Assembly (NCBI GenBank): GCA_003157745.1
Contig: PMKM01000179.1
Location: 1-33,786, forward strand
DNA length: 33,786 bases
Direction: 5' to 3'
Origin: Bryobacterales bacterium
Lineage (GTDB): Bacteria; Acidobacteriota; Terriglobia; Bryobacterales; Bryobacteraceae
The notes beneath the pieces were generated by a model that saw only the letters and a program-made list of their open reading frames with translations, was not told where the DNA came from and made no database searches. The translations under genes were made by a program, and so were the position numbers. Positions within the stretch are counted from its first letter, which is position 1; every line of letters begins with the position of its first letter. Positions 26,149 through 33,694 of the stretch are shown one piece after another.

Positions 26149-26898
26149 ATGTTTAAACTCGACGGCAAAGTCGCCCTGGTGACGGGCTCCAATCGCGGGA
26201 TGGGCGCGGCGATGGCCCTTGGCTTCGCCCGCGCCGGCGCGGACGTGGTTCTGCACGACATCGCGGCCCCCGAGGAGACTGCCAAACGCATTCGCGAAGA
26301 GACCGGCGTGCGCACACATTCGATCGCCGCCGATCTCAGTTCTCGCGCGCAAGCGGACCGCGTGATCGCGGAGGCCGTGGCGGCCATGGGCGCGGTGGAC
26401 ATTCTGGTGAACAACGCCGGCATCATCCGGCGTGCGCCAGCGGTCGACCATTCCGACACGGACTGGGACGCCGTGATCGAAATCAACCTGACTGCCGTCT
26501 TCCGCATGTGCCGCGCGGCTGGCGCGCACATGCTGCCGCGCGGCAAGGGCAAGATCATCAACATAGCTTCGCTGCTCTCTTTTCAGGGCGGCATCAACGT
26601 ACCCTCTTACGCCGCGGCGAAAGGCGGCGTTGCGCAGATCACCAAGGCGTTCGCCAACGAGTGGGCCGGCCGCGGCGTCAACGTGAACGCCATCGCGCCC
26701 GGTTACATGCGCACCGAAAACACGCGTCCGCTATTTCAGAACGAGGAGCGCCGCAATTCGATCTTGGAGCGCATCCCGGCCGGCCGCTGGGGCGAGCCCG
26801 AAGACGTGTGCGGACCGGCTGTGTTCCTGGCTTCTTCCGCCTCCGATTACGTCCACGGCCATGTGCTGGTGGTCGACGGCGGATGGATGGCGCGCTGA
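26149..26898 (+). CDS. kduD: 2-deoxy-D-gluconate 3-dehydrogenase KduD (SDR family)
   Basis: Short-chain dehydrogenase that reduces 3-deoxy-D-glycero-2,5-hexodiulosonate to 2-keto-3-deoxygluconate in pectin/uronate breakdown, in the cytoplasm. It has the cofactor loop TGSNRGMG (12-19), NNAG (88-91), and the catalytic Ser141, Tyr154 and Lys158 in IASLLSFQGG and VPSYAAAKGG. Long stretches follow E. coli KduD, including KIINIASLLSFQGGINVPSY, NEWAGRGVNVNAIAPGYM and RIPAGRWGEPED, with the end VVDGGWMAR. The length is 249 residues, as usual. It starts 3 bases after the isomerase, and its stop lies 5 bases before the second GH105 gene. Confidence 0.9.
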   Translation: MFKLDGKVALVTGSNRGMGAAMALGFARAGADVVLHDIAAPEETAKRIREETGVRTHSIAADLSSRAQADRVIAEAVAAMGAVDILVNNAGIIRRAPAVDHSDTDWDAVIEINLTAVFRMCRAAGAHMLPRGKGKIINIASLLSFQGGINVPSYAAAKGGVAQITKAFANEWAGRGVNVNAIAPGYMRTENTRPLFQNEERRNSILERIPAGRWGEPEDVCGPAVFLASSASDYVHGHVLVVDGGWMAR

Positions 26899-26903
26899 CG
26901 GCA

Positions 26904-28250
26904 ATGCGTATTTCCGGTGTGTGGGCCGCGGCGCTGTTGGTGCTCGGGCCGGCCGCGGCGCAGCCGCTCGGACGTAGCGAGCAATCGTTTTCGCAACCCT
27001 CGCGCGCGCCCGGCGTGGATTACGTCCTGCCCACCGAGGGCGAGATCAAGGCCACGCTCGATCGCATCCGCGACTATTTCGTCCGCTCCACGCCCTACCG
27101 CGTCATCGACACCGACTCCGGCGCGCCCATCGAAGACATGACTAAGCCCACTAAGTCGGCCGGGATCGATCTGCGGCCGGGCCAGTTCAACGATTGGGAT
27201 TATCCGATGGGCGTGGCGCTGGCGGCCATGTTACAGACGGCCGATGTCACTGGCGACGCCACTTACTCGGATTACGCACTTAGGAATTTCGATTTCATCT
27301 TCGACCATCTCGACTACTTCCGCGCGCAGGCCCGCCAGTTTGGCCCGCAAGCCTACGGCTACCGGCGTCTCATCGACATGCGCGAACTGGACGATTGCGG
27401 CGCCATCGGCGCGGCACTCATCAGGGCGTACGGCAGGAAGCCGGACCCGCGCTACCGTGCCACCATCGATACCATCGCCGCGCACATCGCGCACAGGCAA
27501 TTCCGCATGCCCGATGGCACCCTCGCGCGCCAGCGCCCGCAGCCTGTCTCGCTCTGGGCGGACGACCTCTATATGTCAGTTCCGTTCCTGGCGCGCATGG
27601 GCGAGTTGACGAGTCAGCGCGTTTGGCTCGATGACGCCGCACGGCAGTTGATTCAATCCTCGGCCCGTTTGCAGGATCCGGCCACCGGGCTGTGGGACCA
27701 TGCCTGGTTTGAGAACACCACGCCGGACCCCAAGTTCTATTGGGGCCGCGCCTCCGGATGGGCCATCATGGCCGCGGCGGAACTCCTCAGCGTGCTGCCG
27801 GAGAATCATCCCGACCGGGAACGCGTGCTCGATATCTTTCGCCGCGGCGCGCAGGGTGTGGCCGCCACGCAAGGCGGCACCGGCCTCTGGCATCAACTGC
27901 TGGATAAGACCGACAGTTACCTCGAGACTTCCGCTTCCGCCATGTTCACGTTCGCCATCGCGCGCGGCGTGAACCGTGGCTGGCTGTCGCCGGTCTATGC
28001 CCCGGTGGCGCAGGCAGGCTGGCAGGCGCTGGCGAGCCGTGTGCGCGCCGACGGCCGCATCGAGGGCATCTGCGTCAGCACCACGGCAGCTTACGACGCC
28101 GTCTACTATTACAATCGCCCCACCGATCTCGGCGCCATGCAGGGCTATGGCCCCACGCTCATGGCCGGCGCCGAAGTGATCGCCATGCTGCGCGGCTTCG
28201 ACGTCCAGCGCACTCTCAACACGTTCCACTACCGGAAGCGCGCTCAGTAA
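26904..28250 (+). CDS. GH105/GH88-type unsaturated uronyl hydrolase, copy 2
   Basis: Second alpha6/alpha6-barrel hydrolase in the locus, predicted to act on unsaturated rhamnogalacturonan or uronic oligosaccharides. It has a signal peptide (MRISGVWAAALLVLGPAAAQ) and motifs parallel to copy 1: LWADDLYM (Asp220-Asp221), FYWGRASGW (278-286) and GLWHQLLDKTDSYLETSASAMFTF. At 448 residues it is longer than copy 1, with extra N-terminal sequence, so it is not a recent duplicate. The start at 26904 is chosen for the signal peptide; a longer frame goes back into kduD. It lies 5 bases after kduD, so co-transcription is likely. A double-hairpin terminator follows. Confidence 0.86.
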   Translation: MRISGVWAAALLVLGPAAAQPLGRSEQSFSQPSRAPGVDYVLPTEGEIKATLDRIRDYFVRSTPYRVIDTDSGAPIEDMTKPTKSAGIDLRPGQFNDWDYPMGVALAAMLQTADVTGDATYSDYALRNFDFIFDHLDYFRAQARQFGPQAYGYRRLIDMRELDDCGAIGAALIRAYGRKPDPRYRATIDTIAAHIAHRQFRMPDGTLARQRPQPVSLWADDLYMSVPFLARMGELTSQRVWLDDAARQLIQSSARLQDPATGLWDHAWFENTTPDPKFYWGRASGWAIMAAAELLSVLPENHPDRERVLDIFRRGAQGVAATQGGTGLWHQLLDKTDSYLETSASAMFTFAIARGVNRGWLSPVYAPVAQAGWQALASRVRADGRIEGICVSTTAAYDAVYYYNRPTDLGAMQGYGPTLMAGAEVIAMLRGFDVQRTLNTFHYRKRAQ

Positions 28251-28259
28251 GTTCGTGGC

Positions 28260-28305
28260 GCACGCAGTCTTGCGTGCTGAGTCGAGATTCTTCTCGACTC
28301 TTCTT
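28260..28305. terminator. Double-hairpin terminator between GH105 copy 2 and the glyoxalase-fold gene
   Basis: GCACGCA (28260-28266) pairs with TGCGTGC (28271-28277), loop GTCT, and GAGTCGAG (28279-28286) pairs with CTCGACTC (28293-28300), loop ATTCTT. Both stems are perfect and the second is followed by TTCTT. The site lies between convergent genes, so it may stop transcription from both sides. Confidence 0.65.
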
Positions 28306-28324
28306 GAGGCTCTTCTTGATCCGG

Positions 28325-29134
28325 CTACTTCGCCCCGCCGGTGAAACGGATGATCGTGCCGTCCGGGTCGCAAACCTCGGCAACTGCACCGTCCAGCTTG
28401 ACCTCCAGGCCGCGCTTCTTCAATTCCCCAACAACCCATTTCGGATCGGCGGCGAAGCTGATCTCCGGCCCCGCGCCGGCCACCAGCGGTTGGATCTCGA
28501 TCGTCTCATCCGGCTTGCCCGCCACACTCAACCCATATCCGCTGCCTGAAAAGCCCAGCTTGCCCACGAAAAACGCTTTCTCCGCGTCGATGTCCTTAGC
28601 CCGCACCACCACCGAAATCATATGATCCGACAGCCGCGCCTCACTCTTGAATTTCCCGCGCGCGTTCGAGTGCAGCGACCCCGCTAGGTACTGCGTGTAC
28701 TCGACCACCTGACCCGCCGGATCGCGCAGATTGAATAGAACGTTGCCGGCGCGACCCTTCTTTGACTCAGTCGGAGTAAGTCCCACCGCCGCATAGGCCG
28801 CACTCAGCCGATCCAGGTCGGAAGTCTCCAGACAGATGTGCATGAATCCGATTGGTTCCGACGGCTTGTCTCTGCGGCACAGTTCGATGTACTGGCGGTC
28901 GTTGACCTTCACGTAGGAAACCGTGGTGCCCTGTTCGTCGTTGAACTCGAAGGCCTGCTCCCAGCCGAGCGTCTTATAGAACGCGCGCGATCGTGCCACA
29001 TCGCCGACGCGCAAGGCGACGTGCGCGATGCCATCGAGCCTGCGCCCATCCTGTGCGAACAGCGCGCTCGCGCCGCCGAAGCCCGACAGCAGGAGCGCGA
29101 TGGCGAGGGCAGCGCGTTGGGTACGCCCGGTCAT
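28325..29134 (-). CDS. Secreted two-domain VOC (glyoxalase-fold) protein
   Basis: Exported protein with two vicinal-oxygen-chelate (glyoxalase/dioxygenase) domains. Domain 1 (about 33-150) keeps a complete metal-ligand set: His38 (IAHVAL), Glu84 (YIEL), His99 (FMHICLE) and Glu145 (VVEYTQYL). Domain 2 (about 163-269) has LSDHMISVVV and DPDGTIIRF. The start at 29134 gives a good signal peptide (about 8-28, ending ALFAQ). An in-frame ATG at 29158 is a possible earlier start, and the open frame extends further still to 29350. The length is 269 residues. Upstream lies a short reading frame with a strong ribosome site that ends on this ATG. The substrate is unknown. Confidence 0.78.
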   Translation of the reverse strand: MTGRTQRAALAIALLLSGFGGASALFAQDGRRLDGIAHVALRVGDVARSRAFYKTLGWEQAFEFNDEQGTTVSYVKVNDRQYIELCRRDKPSEPIGFMHICLETSDLDRLSAAYAAVGLTPTESKKGRAGNVLFNLRDPAGQVVEYTQYLAGSLHSNARGKFKSEARLSDHMISVVVRAKDIDAEKAFFVGKLGFSGSGYGLSVAGKPDETIEIQPLVAGAGPEISFAADPKWVVGELKKRGLEVKLDGAVAEVCDPDGTIIRFTGGAK

Positions 29135-29166
29135 AATCGTAGATACCGTTTGCGGCATTGGTCCAT
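29131..29166 (-). CDS. Possible leader peptide (MDQCRKRYLRL) coupled to the VOC gene
   Basis: An 11-codon frame starting at the ATG 29166-29164 has a strong purine-rich site GGAAGGGAG (29180-29172) five bases upstream, the best ribosome site near this gene. Its TGA overlaps the VOC gene's ATG as ATGA, so ribosomes finishing it could start the VOC gene, which has no site of its own. Alternatively the ribosome site serves the in-frame ATG at 29158, which would make the short frame accidental. Confidence 0.35.
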   Translation of the reverse strand: MDQCRKRYLRL

Positions 29167-29251
29167 AATAACTCCCTTCCGCGATTAGTCGAATGGCGAA
29201 GTTGCCAACAGGGGCTGTCTCAGCGCTATCGTAATAGATCCGGACTCCCGT

Positions 29252-31402
29252 ATGAGCAAAGCCCGCCGAAACTCGCCTACTAACGTGAAGCAGACGACAG
29301 CCGCCCATGGCCGCGAGACGGAGACTGCCGGATCGAAGTGGCGGCTGCATGCGATTTCGCTGCTCCTGCTCTGGACCGCCGCTCTGATCGCGTACTCGAA
29401 TTCGTTCGAAAACGGCCTGATTTTCGACAGCAACTCGGCAATTGTCCAGGACAGCCGGGTCTGGTCGGCCACGCCTGAGAACCTGAACGCTCTCGCGACC
29501 GAAGACTATTGGTACGCCGAAAAGACCAACGGGCTCTATCGGCCGCTGACCAAGATTTCGTATCTATTCAATTACGCAATTCTCGGCAGTGGTCCGCGTC
29601 CGGCCAGTTACCACTGGGTCAATTTTGCGTTGCACGCCGTCAACATCCTGTTGGTGTATCTGCTGGGGCTGTTACTGCTGCGCGACTTCCGGCTGGCTCT
29701 TGCCCTGGCCGCCGTGTGGGGACTTCACCCGGTTCTAACCGAATCGGTCGCGAACGTGGTGGGCCGCGCGGATCTCCTGGCCGCGTTTGGTGTGCTTGCT
29801 GGATTGCTCTGCCATGTGAAGGCAACCGCGGCATCGGGTTGGCGCAGAGGTGCGTGGCTGGCCGCTCTGGCGATCAGCGCGGCGATCGGCATCTTCTCCA
29901 AAGAGTCCGCCGCGGTCCTGCCGGTGGCGATGCTGATCTACGACGTGGCGCACAAGCACGCCGCTCCGTGGCGGGCCCGACTGGCCGGGTACTGCGCCGT
30001 GGCGCTGCCGTTTCTCGGGTATTTCTATCTTCGCTCGCGCATGATTGCCGCGCTCTACCAAACGGAAGCGGGGCGCTTCGCGTTTGTGCAAAACCCGCTG
30101 GTTGGTGCGGACTTTGTCACCGCGCGGCTTACCGCCGTCAAAGTCATCGGTAAGTACGTCGGGCTGTGGCTGTGGCCTGCCCGGTTGTCGTGCGACTACT
30201 CTTACAATCAGGTTCCGCTCTTCGATTGGCGACTCTCGAACGGCGAGACATGGTTGGCATTGGTTGCGCTCGCGGGATGCGCAGCAGCCATGGTCGGCGC
30301 CATTGTCTGGTATCGCTCTAAGCCCGCCCTGTTCTTCTTTGTCGCCTTTTTCTTCGCCGCGATTGCCCCCACCTCGAATTTGGGTCTCCTGATCGGAACC
30401 ATCATGGCGGAGCGCTTTCTCTACTTACCCTCGATCGCGCTGGCCGGCGTCTTCGTGCTGGCCGTTTTCCGCGCCAGTGACCATCGCGCCGCGCGATCCC
30501 ATCTCGCAGAGTGGGCACCCTGGGCCGTCATCGGCGTGGTATGCGCCCTGTTCGCCGTTCGCACCTGCGTGCGCAATTTCGACTGGCGCGATGAGGCGAG
30601 CCTTTGGGCCAGCGCCGTCGAAGCCGCGCCTCGCAGTTACATGACACATCTCGGAGTAGCCGTTTCGGCGATGGCCGGCGAAACGTCGACTCCCGAGACC
30701 ATCGACCGCGAGATCAACCGCAGCCTGGCCATCGTCACTCCGTTGCCCGACGACGAAAGTATTCCGCTGCCATTCGCGACCGCCGGCTCCTGGTATCGCA
30801 CCCGTGGCGACATGGCGGCCGGCGGCCCGGCAGGTCTGTGGTATCAACAAGCGCTGACGGAGCTCCTGCGCGCCAGAAGAATCGATCTCGCCTTGCATGA
30901 TGAATTGCGCAGCCGCAATCTCTTGCACGGCAAGACGCTTCCCTATGACAGCCCGTCGCCTGGTTTATATCTCGACTTAGGCCGCGTCTACCTACGCCTT
31001 TCGCAACCTATGCAAGCCGTCGACGCCCTGGAATACGGGCGTTTACTCAGTCCGGAACCGGGTTTTTCGGAGGAACTTGCCAATGCTTATCGCGCGGCGG
31101 GAGACGACCGCCAGGCAGCCGTTGCCCTGCACGAGGGAATCCTTCTAACTCCGGGCTATCGTCGCTTCGCCCCCGAGTTAGTCGATCTCTATCGAAAGAT
31201 CGATGCGGGCGGCTGCGCGCTCGCGACGGCCGGAAATCGCACAGCCTTGAACCTCCAGTGTCCGCTCGTGGCAGATACGTCGTGCAAGGCCGCGCGGAAC
31301 GTAGCGGCGATCTATGACAAGTCAGGCCGCCGCGCCGACGCCGATCGGCTCAGCCGCGCCGCGATGCGCGATTGGTCCTGTCCCGCCGCCATGTTCCCGT
31401 AA
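29252..31402 (+). CDS. TMTC-like membrane O-mannosyltransferase family protein (GT-C fold with C-terminal TPR-like repeats)
   Basis: Large membrane protein of 716 residues that resembles the eukaryotic TMTC1-4 proteins (GT105), which mannosylate cadherins from a lipid-linked donor, and their bacterial relatives. It has a short charged N-terminus, about ten membrane segments (from about residue 31 to 460), and the family motifs GLYRPLTKISYLFNY, HPVLTESVANVVGRADLLAA, FSKESAAVLPVAMLIYD and LWLWPARLSCDYSYNQVPLF (the DUF1736 region). A hydrophilic part follows (about 470-716) with degenerate TPR-like helices (GLYLDLGRVYLRLSQPMQAV). The first loop reads FDSNSAI (Asp59-Ser60) where TMTC-type proteins usually have FDD. 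The neighbours give no clue to the acceptor. Confidence 0.75.
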   Translation: MSKARRNSPTNVKQTTAAHGRETETAGSKWRLHAISLLLLWTAALIAYSNSFENGLIFDSNSAIVQDSRVWSATPENLNALATEDYWYAEKTNGLYRPLTKISYLFNYAILGSGPRPASYHWVNFALHAVNILLVYLLGLLLLRDFRLALALAAVWGLHPVLTESVANVVGRADLLAAFGVLAGLLCHVKATAASGWRRGAWLAALAISAAIGIFSKESAAVLPVAMLIYDVAHKHAAPWRARLAGYCAVALPFLGYFYLRSRMIAALYQTEAGRFAFVQNPLVGADFVTARLTAVKVIGKYVGLWLWPARLSCDYSYNQVPLFDWRLSNGETWLALVALAGCAAAMVGAIVWYRSKPALFFFVAFFFAAIAPTSNLGLLIGTIMAERFLYLPSIALAGVFVLAVFRASDHRAARSHLAEWAPWAVIGVVCALFAVRTCVRNFDWRDEASLWASAVEAAPRSYMTHLGVAVSAMAGETSTPETIDREINRSLAIVTPLPDDESIPLPFATAGSWYRTRGDMAAGGPAGLWYQQALTELLRARRIDLALHDELRSRNLLHGKTLPYDSPSPGLYLDLGRVYLRLSQPMQAVDALEYGRLLSPEPGFSEELANAYRAAGDDRQAAVALHEGILLTPGYRRFAPELVDLYRKIDAGGCALATAGNRTALNLQCPLVADTSCKAARNVAAIYDKSGRRADADRLSRAAMRDWSCPAAMFP

Positions 31403-31411
31403 GCCGGGGAT

Positions 31412-31429
31412 GCGCCGCCCTGACGGCGC
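31412..31429. terminator. Hairpin between the TMTC-like gene and the methyltransferase gene
   Basis: GCGCCG (31412-31417) pairs perfectly with CGGCGC (31424-31429), with a 6-base loop, in the 31-bp space between two convergent stop codons. There is no T-run on either strand. Confidence 0.4.
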
Positions 31430-31433
31430 CCGC

Positions 31434-32654
31434 CTACCCGATCTCCAGCCGCACCACGGTCTCGAGATGAAAGGTCTGCGGGAAAAGATCCACCAGCGTC
31501 ATTGAGGCGACGCGATAGCCGGCGGCCGTGAGCAAGGCCAGGTCGCGCGCGAGCGTCGCGGGGTCGCAAGCCACAATCGTCACTCGTCGCGGCTTGAGCG
31601 TGGCCAGCCGCTCGACCATCGCTTTGCCGAGGCCGGCGCGCGGCGGATCGGCCAGCACAAAATCGGGCACACGCTCGAGTTTCTCGAGCATCGCCTCGGC
31701 CGTGGCCTGCTGTGCCTTCACGCCGGTCAACCCGGCGCGCTCGGCGTTGAAACGCAAGTCGCGCACCGCACCGCCGCCGGCTTCGACCGCGCTCACGCGG
31801 CGGAAGCGCCGCCCCAGCGCCAGCGTGAACAGTCCCACGCCGGCATAAAGGTCGAGCGCCGTTTCGCCCTCGGCGCCCGCGAGCGCGGTTTCCACCAGTT
31901 GGTCGGCCAGGTGCCGGTTCACCTGAAAAAAGGAATTGCTGCTGACGCGGAACCGCCCACCGTAATCGAGCGCGCCTTCCACCAACCCCGGAATACGCTC
32001 GCCGCACCACTCGAAGAAGCGGCGCGCCACCGGCCGCTTGGTGTCGATCACGTTGATCTGTATCCGCTCCTCGTCGCTGAACACCTCGAGCGTTTCTATG
32101 AACAGCGGCCAGCGCGGCTCCTGCGCCATCTGGTTCAGCGCGGCGATGGCCTGGTTGATCTTGGGCGACGAAATCGGGCACTCCTCGATCGGGCACAGCG
32201 TGTGCGAACGCGGCTCGCGATAGCCGATCTTGCGCCCTTCGACGTGCAACTGCGCGCGATTGCGATATCCCCACGCCGGGCCGGTCACGGCGCCGATTTC
32301 GGCCGGCGGCTCGATCTTCCCCAGCCGCCGCAATTCCTCGATCAGGATCGCGCGCTTGGCTTCCAACTGGTATTCGTACGGCGCGTGCTGATAGTGGCAG
32401 CCGCCGCAATGCCCGAAAACCGCGCAGCCGGCCGCTACCCGTTCCGGCGCCGCTTCGAGCACTTCAAGCGTGCGCGCCTGCACCAGGCCGGGCTTTTCGC
32501 TGCGTGCCGCCGCGCGTATCCGCTCTCCCGGCAGCACGAATGGCGCGAACACCACGCGCCCGTCCAGACGCGCCAGCCCGTCGCCCCCGTACACCAGTTT
32601 CTCCACCAGCACTTCGAAATTGCTTAGGATAGAATTTACTCCCGTATCTACCAT
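31434..32654 (-). CDS. rlmD: RlmD/TrmA-family 23S rRNA (uracil-5)-methyltransferase
   Basis: SAM-dependent methyltransferase that makes 5-methyluridine in RNA, most likely U1939 and/or related sites in 23S rRNA. Features: an N-terminal TRAM domain (about 13-65, KLVYGGDGLARLDGRVVF), an Fe-S cluster set Cys77, Cys83, Cys86 plus Cys154 or Cys159 (CPIEECP), the SAM loop DLYAGVGLFTL, DPPRAG, and the nucleophile Cys363 in VACDPATLARDL, with Glu in HLETVV as base. The length is 406 residues. Exact specificity (RlmD, RlmC or RlmCD) cannot be set by eye. Its start ATG overlaps the trpS ATG in CATG (32652-32655). In-frame ATG codons further upstream in trpS are less likely starts. Confidence 0.87.
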   Translation of the reverse strand: MVDTGVNSILSNFEVLVEKLVYGGDGLARLDGRVVFAPFVLPGERIRAAARSEKPGLVQARTLEVLEAAPERVAAGCAVFGHCGGCHYQHAPYEYQLEAKRAILIEELRRLGKIEPPAEIGAVTGPAWGYRNRAQLHVEGRKIGYREPRSHTLCPIEECPISSPKINQAIAALNQMAQEPRWPLFIETLEVFSDEERIQINVIDTKRPVARRFFEWCGERIPGLVEGALDYGGRFRVSSNSFFQVNRHLADQLVETALAGAEGETALDLYAGVGLFTLALGRRFRRVSAVEAGGGAVRDLRFNAERAGLTGVKAQQATAEAMLEKLERVPDFVLADPPRAGLGKAMVERLATLKPRRVTIVACDPATLARDLALLTAAGYRVASMTLVDLFPQTFHLETVVRLEIG

Positions 32655-32655
32655 G
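32652..32655. other. Overlapping head-to-head start codons (CATG)
   Basis: The ATG of rlmD (minus strand, 32654-32652) and the ATG of trpS (plus strand, 32653-32655) share two base pairs. Each gene's leader and promoter must therefore lie inside the other gene's coding sequence. TAGAAT at 32630-32635 is a possible -10 element for trpS, giving a leader of about 11 bases; no -35 is visible. Confidence 0.6.
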
Positions 32656-33639
32656 AAAACACGAGTCTTCTCCGGCATGCAGCCCACCGGAAACCTACAT
32701 ATCGGCAACTACCTGGGCGCGCTCAAGAACTGGGTCCGCATACAGAACGATTTCGAGTGCATCTTCTGTATCGTCGATTTGCACGCCATCACGGTTTACC
32801 AGGACCCGGCCGAACTGCGCCGCAAGATCGAAGAAATCGCCGCGCTCTACCTGGCTGCCGGTATCGACCCCACCACTTGTTCCATTATGGTGCAATCGGC
32901 GGTGCCCGCGCACGCCGAGCTCGGCTGGATGCTCACCTGCGTCACCCCGGTCGGCTGGCTGGAGCGCATGACGCAGTATAAGGCCAAGGCCGCCAGGCAG
33001 GAATCGGTCATCTCCGGCCTGCTGCAATACCCGGTTCTGATGGCCGCCGACATCCTGCTCTACCAGGCCGGTATCGTGCCCGTGGGCGAGGACCAGGCGC
33101 AGCACCTCGAGTTGACCCGCGACGTCGCGCAGCGCTTCAATTCGCTCTATGGTGACACGTTCGTCGTGCCCGGCACCGCCCTGCCCGCCGTCGGCGCGCG
33201 CGTCATGGGCCTCGACGATCCCACTCAAAAGATGAGCAAATCGGCCACCGGCCAGAATCACGCCGTGGCCTTGCTCGATTCGCCCGCCGCCATCCGCAAG
33301 ACCATCATGCGCGCCACGACAGATTCCAACCCAGCCGTCGATTTCGATAACGCCGGCCCTGGCGTGCTCAACCTGATCTCGATCTACCAGGCCTTCTCCG
33401 GCGACACCGACGACTCGATCAAGGCCCGCTTCGCCGGCATGCGCTACGGCGATTTGAAGAAGCAGGTCGCCGAGATGACCATCGCCCACCTCGAACCCTT
33501 CCAACAGCGCTATCGCGAAATCGTCGCCGACCCAGCCTACCTCGCCAAAGTCCTCAGCCAAGGCGCCGACCGCGTCGCCCCCATCGCCAACCAAACCGTG
33601 CGCACGGTGAAGGAGAGGATGGGGCTGTACGTGGGGTAA
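32653..33639 (+). CDS. trpS: Tryptophanyl-tRNA synthetase TrpS
   Basis: Class I aminoacyl-tRNA synthetase that charges tRNA-Trp in the cytoplasm. The start MKTRVFSGMQPTGNLHIGNY carries the HIGH-type motif (HIGN, 16-19), and the second signature KMSKS lies at 193-197. Other conserved parts are VDLHAIT, MTQYKAKAA, GLLQYPVLMAADILLYQ and GEDQAQHLELTRDVAQRFN. The length of 328 is usual for bacterial TrpS. The longer open frame (to 32470) overlaps rlmD and has no homology, so the ATG at 32653 is the start. No Shine-Dalgarno is visible before it. It is divergent from rlmD with overlapping start codons. Confidence 0.97.
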   Translation: MKTRVFSGMQPTGNLHIGNYLGALKNWVRIQNDFECIFCIVDLHAITVYQDPAELRRKIEEIAALYLAAGIDPTTCSIMVQSAVPAHAELGWMLTCVTPVGWLERMTQYKAKAARQESVISGLLQYPVLMAADILLYQAGIVPVGEDQAQHLELTRDVAQRFNSLYGDTFVVPGTALPAVGARVMGLDDPTQKMSKSATGQNHAVALLDSPAAIRKTIMRATTDSNPAVDFDNAGPGVLNLISIYQAFSGDTDDSIKARFAGMRYGDLKKQVAEMTIAHLEPFQQRYREIVADPAYLAKVLSQGADRVAPIANQTVRTVKERMGLYVG

Positions 33640-33694
33640 ACCCCGTGGCGCTGGCGCCGTCGTTCCGCCCGGCCCGCAGCGGTAAACTGGACAT

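Noticed and set aside
26508-26903. Longer N-terminus for the second GH105 gene
   Set aside because: It lies inside kduD in another frame; a signal peptide begins at 26904.
32470-32652. Longer N-terminus for trpS
   Set aside because: It overlaps rlmD on the opposite strand and lacks homology; MKTRVFSGMQP is the normal TrpS start.
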